Source: Paenibacillus alba
GTDB taxonomy: Bacteria > Bacillota > Bacilli > Paenibacillales > NBRC-103111
Assembly (NCBI RefSeq): GCF_013204855.1
Contig: NZ_JABMKZ010000009.1
Location: 149,289-213,288 of the forward strand
Length of the DNA: 64,000 nt
Reading direction: 5' to 3'
This document shows positions 59,124 through 64,000 of this stretch, piece by piece. The notes under the pieces were generated by a model. It ran no database searches. It was not told the DNA's origin and worked only from the letters and a program-made list of their open reading frames with translations. Within the stretch, counting starts at the first letter, position 1, and every line of letters starts with the position of its first letter. The translations under genes were made by a program, and so were the position numbers.

Positions 59124-59557
59124 GATAGCTCCTCCTCTTAGATAAATTAATAGAGTTATAGCTACTAGACTTGGCTATTTTTAATAGATATATACGTGGA
59201 ATAGCAAAATAGTTGAAATGTAAAAGGGGAGATTCAGGGCGGGGATCGCCGAGAATTCGGCATGACGCCCAGTTTGTTCAGGCAGTTCAGGTGAACTCAA
59301 ACTTTTGTGCTACAAGAACACGATTTTGTTCCTTCGAATAAATCATGGCCGATGATATAGTTTGGATACTCGCCGAAGCTGGAACGGCTCTTGATCTCAG
59401 CTAGTTCGAACGAACGACTGGGGTAACGCCGTAGTTGGGTGTGTATAAGAGAAACAATGTCAAGCTGATGAGAGGAGGAGGATCTCCGCTGGCTTTAACT
59501 CACATATGGCAACAACAATTACGAGGATTTAAGTCCTAATTGAAAGGGGATATGACA
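59124..59557. other. Intergenic region upstream of the GH2 gene
   Basis: 434 bp without a gene. It holds the presumed promoters of two divergent genes. A perfect 14-bp palindrome, AGTTCAGGTGAACT (59284-59297), may be an operator. A small inverted repeat GCCGA/TCGGC lies near 59248. No sigma-A promoter could be fixed. Confidence 0.5.
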
Positions 59558-62500
59558 GTGAAGTTATTAGCGAAAATTGTAAGCGCATTCATGTTGGTGG
59601 TACTATTATTTGGCCTCCTGAACATTCAAGCGGTGCAAAGGGTTGAAGCGGCCGGGCCAGACCCAGTGACGGGTGAATCCAAAATATCATTGAATGGAAC
59701 ATGGAACTTCATCACAGATCCTTCTAATAGGGGGGAGAGCGAGTCATGGTTTAGTCCCGCCTTTAATCGGTCCGCTTGGGAGCCCATGAAAGTGCCAGGG
59801 AACTGGGATACAGAAAATAAATATAGCGAATACAAAGGAACGGCGTGGTATCAGCGAGCGTTCACTGTACCTGCCGATGCGCAGGGATTTCCTGCTCGCC
59901 TTCAATTCGGCGCGGTCGCACATTTATCCAGTGTCTGGGTAAATGGTGTCAAGGTGGTTAGCGATCACAGGGGTAGCTATTCGGCTTTCGAAGCGGATTT
60001 GGTCAGCAAGTCTGACGGAACGCCGCTGCTTGATGGCGCAGGCCAGCCGTTATTGAAATATGGCGCTGAGAATATCGTTGTGGTGAAAGTGAATAATTTA
60101 GCGGAAACGTGGGATGGAAGCGCTTGGTGGCACTGGGGAGGCATCTCCAGAGATGTGGATCTAGTCATCAATCAAGATGCGAAAATGATGTATCAGCACA
60201 TCACTGCTACACCTGATCTAACGAACGGTACTGCGTCCATCAAAGTGGATGTGAAGGCGCAAAACCTTTCTGCAACAAGCAAAATATTAACGGTGAGTTC
60301 TAAAATCTATGATAAATCGTCCGGAAATTTAGTTTGGAGTTCTATAAATGACAGCGCATTCACGTCGTCGGGAGCCGTTGCTGCCCGTGCGCAGCAAATC
60401 TTGTCGCTGCAAACGACATTGCCAGCCAATTTGGTTAAACTGTGGAATTTCGATCATCCGAATCTGTACCGCATGGAAACGGAAATTCGCGAGGGCGGCA
60501 TGTTGAAACATAAACTTTTGAATCAGTTCGGTGTCCGCAAAATCGAGTGGAACACGGGACAATTCAAAATCAACGGCGAGCCTGTCCGATTGAATGGGGC
60601 GAATCGCGTGCCGGATGATCGGGTGAACGGCAACACCCAGCCCAATTATTTGATCAAACGGGATCTGGATACGATGAAAGAAGCAGGCGTAAACATGACC
60701 CGTATTTTTCATACTCAACAGGACCCGGATTTACTGGACTATGCGGATGAAATCGGGATATTGATCGTGGAGGAAATTCCGTATTGGGGTAATAATGCGC
60801 CGGCAAATACGAATCAGCAAGGCCATGTTCTTGCCGAAAAATGGGTGACAGACATGGTGGAAGCCGACTACAATCATCCGAGTATTATCGGCTGGAGCGT
60901 CGCAAATGAAATCGCTTCAGGTACGAAGCCAGATGATTATGTACAGCACATGTTTAATTTCGTGAGACAAAACCTTGATAATTCCCGATTTCTGACTTAT
61001 GTGACTAACAAAATCCTTAATAAACTTACAACCGACGCTGCAAGATTCTCGGATATTATTTTCATCAACATGTACGGTAGTTTTGGATCAGTATCTAGCG
61101 TAGCTAGCACATACCCAAACAAGCCTATTTTTGTATCGGAGTATGGCATTGGTCTCACAGGCGAAGATCCTGACTCAAACACGTTTGATCCTGCATCCGT
61201 TCTGAATGCCTACAAGAATATTCCGCAAGTGATCGGCGCCTCCGTTTGGACTTACAATGATTATAGAAGTGCTTATACGAGCAGCTCAGCTTCGCAAAAT
61301 CGTTCCTGGGGCGCAGTGACGGTTTGGGGAGAGAAGAAGAAATGGTTTGAGAAGTTTAGAAATGCCAACAGTCCTGTACGATCCATTGATCTTGTTCAGG
61401 CGGCGGCTCCATCTCCTGCCGGTTCCGATCAAACAACTAAAATCACCTTGTCGCCTAGAGCCGCAATAGATTTGCCTTCGTATACGATGAATGATTACAA
61501 GCTGAAATGGGAAGTTTTCGATAACAACAATCAAGTTACCGGCGGAGGCATCACGGATATTCCTGTTCTGCATCCTGGAGATGCAGCCTGGTCAACGACG
61601 ATTTCTTGGAAGGTTCCGGCAGCAGGCGTTCTGAAGCAGCGGTTCGCCGTCGTTTCTCCAACGCAGCATGAAGTGAAAGAGCAGGAAGCTTACTTCTCTG
61701 TGCCAAAACCGGCTATGATCATGGAAATCATCCCTGCAGATGGCGGGGTCCGCGTGGTGTTCAACAAAGCAGAGGGGGCAGAGTCCCATAAGATCATATA
61801 CGGGACAACGATATTAAACAAAACGACAGCTGCAACAATCAACGATTTTGTTGATATTGCAGGTCTGACGAATAATACGGCTTATCAATTTTCGGTTGTC
61901 GCGACGAATGCCAAAGGAGACAGCACAGGATCCGGGATTGTAAACGCAACACCGCAGGATTCGCAGCGTTTGTTGCCGCCAAAATTGTGGAAAGCGGTTG
62001 GTGTGGATGGCGGTTTCTATGTTGGTTATACGGGTGCGTCAGGCACTTTCGCCGATGAATCGAACAATGTAACAACGTATTCGATCAAGTATGGAACTTC
62101 AAACGGAAACTACACTCAGACGTTGAATAACATTAAGAATTATGGAGCTTTTAAAGTCAGTGGTTTAACCAATGGCATAACGTATTACTTCCGAGTGAAG
62201 ATGGATAAATCCGTTAACGGGACGTACTACGGAACAAGCGGTTGGTCTGAGGAATTGTCTGTTATGCCTAAAGCGGACACAGCGGCGACAGCCAATCCGG
62301 TTCTGTACTCGGCAGTTAGCGGTAACGGCCAAGTGTCGCTAAGCTTCAACAATGTGGAGAAAGCGACAGGATATAGGGTGAAATATGGCACCTCTGCAGG
62401 TTCGCTGACATCGGTTGTAAACGTCAATTTGGCTGCAGTCGGCCAGTATACGATAACCGGTTTGACGAACGGCACGACATATTATTTTGCTGTGAGCGCG

Positions 62501-63100
62501 TTGAATAATGAGGTTGAATCAGGACTTTCCAATGTTCGATCGACGACTCCAGATCTTTCAGAAAATCCTCAAATGCAACCATTGCTGACGGATAATTTCG
62601 AAGACGGCGATGCGCAAGGTTGGATCGCCAGCAGCGGAAGCTGGTCCTTTGTTATGGATGCGACGTATGCCTACAAACAGTCTGCCAACACAGCAAGCGA
62701 GGCACTTACAACGACGGGAAATACGGCTTGGACGAACTATGACGTCCAAGCGGACGTTAAGTTGAAATCAACAGCATCCGGGGCAGCGACAGGCGTTATC
62801 GGAAGATATATGGACAACAATAATTACTACCATTTGCGCTTGAATAAAGGTGAGGGTAAATTGCAATTGCTCAAAAAGGTGAACGGAACGTTTACGGAAT
62901 TGGGTTATTTGCCATTAACGATATCGCTGGATACGGTTTATAACCTCAAGCTTTCTATGATGGGAAGTACGATTAAAGGTTATCTCAATGGGGTTGAGCG
63001 GTTATCGGTACAAGATACAAGCATTGCAGCAGGAAAAATCGGTATCCGAACTTATAATCAAATAGCTATCGCAGATAACGTTGAAGTTGTGGAGTTCTGA
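59558..63100 (+). CDS. Secreted glycoside hydrolase family 2 enzyme with FN3 and LamG-like domains
   Basis: 1180 aa from the GTG at 59558; the ATG at 59552 touches the AAAGGGGA site. The signal peptide ends at about residue 32. The GH2 N-terminal sugar-binding domain (~40-230) includes 'WYQRAFTVP' and 'LQFGAVAHLSSVWVNG'; a sandwich domain and TIM barrel follow. The acid/base Glu451 is in 'WSVANEIASG' and the nucleophile Glu528 in 'FVSEYGIGL'. Three FN3-like modules lie at ~690-1005 ('HKIIYGTTILNK', 'YSIKYGTSNGNY', 'YRVKYGTSAGSL'), then a ~165-residue LamG/concanavalin-like domain. No wall anchor is seen. Beta-galactosidase, mannosidase or glucuronidase activity is possible. Confidence 0.92.
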   Translation: MKLLAKIVSAFMLVVLLFGLLNIQAVQRVEAAGPDPVTGESKISLNGTWNFITDPSNRGESESWFSPAFNRSAWEPMKVPGNWDTENKYSEYKGTAWYQRAFTVPADAQGFPARLQFGAVAHLSSVWVNGVKVVSDHRGSYSAFEADLVSKSDGTPLLDGAGQPLLKYGAENIVVVKVNNLAETWDGSAWWHWGGISRDVDLVINQDAKMMYQHITATPDLTNGTASIKVDVKAQNLSATSKILTVSSKIYDKSSGNLVWSSINDSAFTSSGAVAARAQQILSLQTTLPANLVKLWNFDHPNLYRMETEIREGGMLKHKLLNQFGVRKIEWNTGQFKINGEPVRLNGANRVPDDRVNGNTQPNYLIKRDLDTMKEAGVNMTRIFHTQQDPDLLDYADEIGILIVEEIPYWGNNAPANTNQQGHVLAEKWVTDMVEADYNHPSIIGWSVANEIASGTKPDDYVQHMFNFVRQNLDNSRFLTYVTNKILNKLTTDAARFSDIIFINMYGSFGSVSSVASTYPNKPIFVSEYGIGLTGEDPDSNTFDPASVLNAYKNIPQVIGASVWTYNDYRSAYTSSSASQNRSWGAVTVWGEKKKWFEKFRNANSPVRSIDLVQAAAPSPAGSDQTTKITLSPRAAIDLPSYTMNDYKLKWEVFDNNNQVTGGGITDIPVLHPGDAAWSTTISWKVPAAGVLKQRFAVVSPTQHEVKEQEAYFSVPKPAMIMEIIPADGGVRVVFNKAEGAESHKIIYGTTILNKTTAATINDFVDIAGLTNNTAYQFSVVATNAKGDSTGSGIVNATPQDSQRLLPPKLWKAVGVDGGFYVGYTGASGTFADESNNVTTYSIKYGTSNGNYTQTLNNIKNYGAFKVSGLTNGITYYFRVKMDKSVNGTYYGTSGWSEELSVMPKADTAATANPVLYSAVSGNGQVSLSFNNVEKATGYRVKYGTSAGSLTSVVNVNLAAVGQYTITGLTNGTTYYFAVSALNNEVESGLSNVRSTTPDLSENPQMQPLLTDNFEDGDAQGWIASSGSWSFVMDATYAYKQSANTASEALTTTGNTAWTNYDVQADVKLKSTASGAATGVIGRYMDNNNYYHLRLNKGEGKLQLLKKVNGTFTELGYLPLTISLDTVYNLKLSMMGSTIKGYLNGVERLSVQDTSIAAGKIGIRTYNQIAIADNVEVVEF

Positions 63101-63110
63101 TAATGCGTTA

Positions 63111-63150
63111 AGAGACCGGCAGCACAAGCTGTTGGTCTCTTTGCATTTTT
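63111..63150 (+). terminator. Rho-independent terminator of the GH2 gene
   Basis: AGAGACCGGCAGC pairs with GCTGTTGGTCTCT; TTGCATTTTT follows. Confidence 0.9.
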
Positions 63151-63337
63151 GAGGCGTAACTTCAGACTCCATTAACACTAAAAACTTGTTTCATATAATA
63201 AAAGAAAAGGAGCATGATCAGGCGTCAGGGAAAACGAATCAAATTCATGGGCTTTGATAAAATTATTGCAAATCTATTGCCATAGTTGATGTTAGAGGGC
63301 TAGTTAGCGATATCGATGAGAAAGTCTGCTCAGGAGG

Positions 63338-63366
63338 TTGTAATCCTGTTGGAACCATGGTATATT
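63338..63366 (+). promoter_or_regulatory. rRNA operon promoter P1
   Basis: TTGTAA (63338-63343), 17-bp spacer, TATATT (63361-63366), about 340 bp upstream of the mature 16S end. Its ATGGTATATT matches P2. Confidence 0.7.
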
Positions 63367-63434
63367 GCTAATCTGTCGATTTAACGTTGGTTTCAGCAGC
63401 ATGAAACATTCAAAAAAAGAATTAAAAAAAATGC

Positions 63435-63463
63435 TTGCAAATCAAATTTCGACATGGTATATT
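63435..63463 (+). promoter_or_regulatory. rRNA operon promoter P2
   Basis: TTGCAA (63435-63440), 17-bp spacer, TATATT (63458-63463). It lies 240 bp upstream of the 16S gene, and a leader with GAAAACTGAACAACG (from 63515), common before Bacillales rRNA genes, follows. Confidence 0.8.
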
Positions 63464-63703
63464 ACTTCTCGCTGCTTCGGTAACACGGCAGTGAACGAAA
63501 GAAATTGATCTTTGAAAACTGAACAACGAGTGAGTAAGCACGAACGAGCAATCGTTCAAAAAAGAGATTGTAAAATCTCGCTAGCAAGTCAATTGAGCAT
63601 TTCAGCTTTCAGATATAGGACAAGCAATTGTCTGACCCTTATGGGGCCCCCGGAAAGTAATCGGAATTCTCTTCGGAGGTTCGCTTCACTTTTTGGGGAG
63701 ATC
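63464..63703 (+). other. rRNA leader region
   Basis: The 5' transcribed spacer of the rRNA operon. It carries the TTTGAAAACTGAAC antitermination-like segment and GC-rich hairpin material (GGGGCCCCC near 63641), the probable RNase III processing stem. An 80-codon open frame here overlaps the 16S gene and is not real. Confidence 0.65.
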
Positions 63704-64000
63704 TTTATGGAGAGTTTGATCCTGGCTCAGGACGAACGCTGGCGGCGTGCCTAATACATGCAAGTCGAGCGGAGTATTTCTTTCGGGAAATGCTTAGCGG
63801 CGGACGGGTGAGTAACACGTAGGTAACCTGCCTATCAGATCGGGATAACTATCGGAAACGATAGCTAAGACCGGATAATTGGTTTTCTCGCATGAGAGAA
63901 TTATGAAACACGGAGCAATCTGTGGCTGATAGATGGGCCTGCGGCGCATTAGCTAGTTGGTGGGGTAACGGCTCACCAAGGCGACGATGCGTAGCCGACC
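63704..64000 (+). rRNA. 16S ribosomal RNA, 5' part
   Basis: The gene begins TTTATGGAGAGTTTGATC and continues CCTGGCTCAGGACGAACGCT, the universal 27F site, then V1-V2. The right end of the window cuts it off at about position 297 of ~1550. The helices and 'GTAGGTAACCTGCC' wording fit Bacillales, probably Paenibacillaceae. This allows strain placement by 16S search. Confidence 0.97.

Noticed and set aside
63512..63754. 80-aa frame across the rRNA leader and 16S start
   Set aside because: It overlaps the 16S rRNA gene and has no protein-like features.

Overview
The window reads as part of a chromosome of a spore-forming, plant- or soil-associated Firmicute, most likely Paenibacillus. Grounds: the 5' part of a 16S rRNA gene at the right edge (63704-64000) with Bacillales-type V1-V2 sequence and leader; strong AAGGAGG-type ribosome sites; many LplB/YtcP-type sugar ABC permeases, YesM/YesN-type two-component pairs, LacI regulators and secreted glycosidases with FN3 domains. 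Genus is inference; the rRNA identity was not searched. || Left part (1-7600): myo-inositol catabolism in the order iolD (partial), iolE, iolC, mmsA/iolA, iolJ, iolG, iolB, then a LacI-family regulator and a terminator. 8248-19205: an importer without ATPase (two permeases and a lipoprotein), two Gfo/Idh/MocA oxidoreductases, a TIM-barrel isomerase-like protein, an unrecognised 578-aa protein and a GH105-type unsaturated glycuronyl hydrolase. It resembles the Bacillus subtilis yte/ytc rhamnogalacturonan genes. 19393-27286: a small ribbon-helix-helix protein, a second sugar importer, a response regulator/histidine kinase pair and a secreted GH16 glucanase behind a cre-like site. || 27603-31664: a Fur-type iron(III)-siderophore uptake locus (divergent binding protein; two FecCD permeases and an ATPase). 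31981-42519: an SGNH esterase and FAD oxidoreductase divergent from a LacI regulator, then a YesN/YesM pair and a third LplB/LplC/lipoprotein importer. 42590-50239: a secreted SH3-like repeat protein, two short-chain dehydrogenases around a cre-type operator and a compact structured RNA, a four-PAS hybrid histidine kinase and an azoreductase. 50458-55715: a fusion of a LacI-type ligand domain (no HTH) with PAS, GGDEF and EAL, then a PadR/MFS efflux pair. 55716-57358: a 1.6-kb repeat-rich island without a credible gene. 57359-63100: an aldo/keto reductase, a LysM-3D protein and a 1180-aa secreted GH2 enzyme. The rRNA operon then begins behind two tandem promoters. || The most unusual feature is architectural. 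At least five arrays of short self-complementary elements sit between genes (7701-8114, 27337-27514, 31739-31914, 55867-56300, 56644-56821). Their core sequences differ, yet cores recur at about 51 and about 61 bp, usually alternating to a ~112-115 bp period. The second item worth attention is the CcpA-type operator plus terminator-ended structured RNA at 45793-45960.
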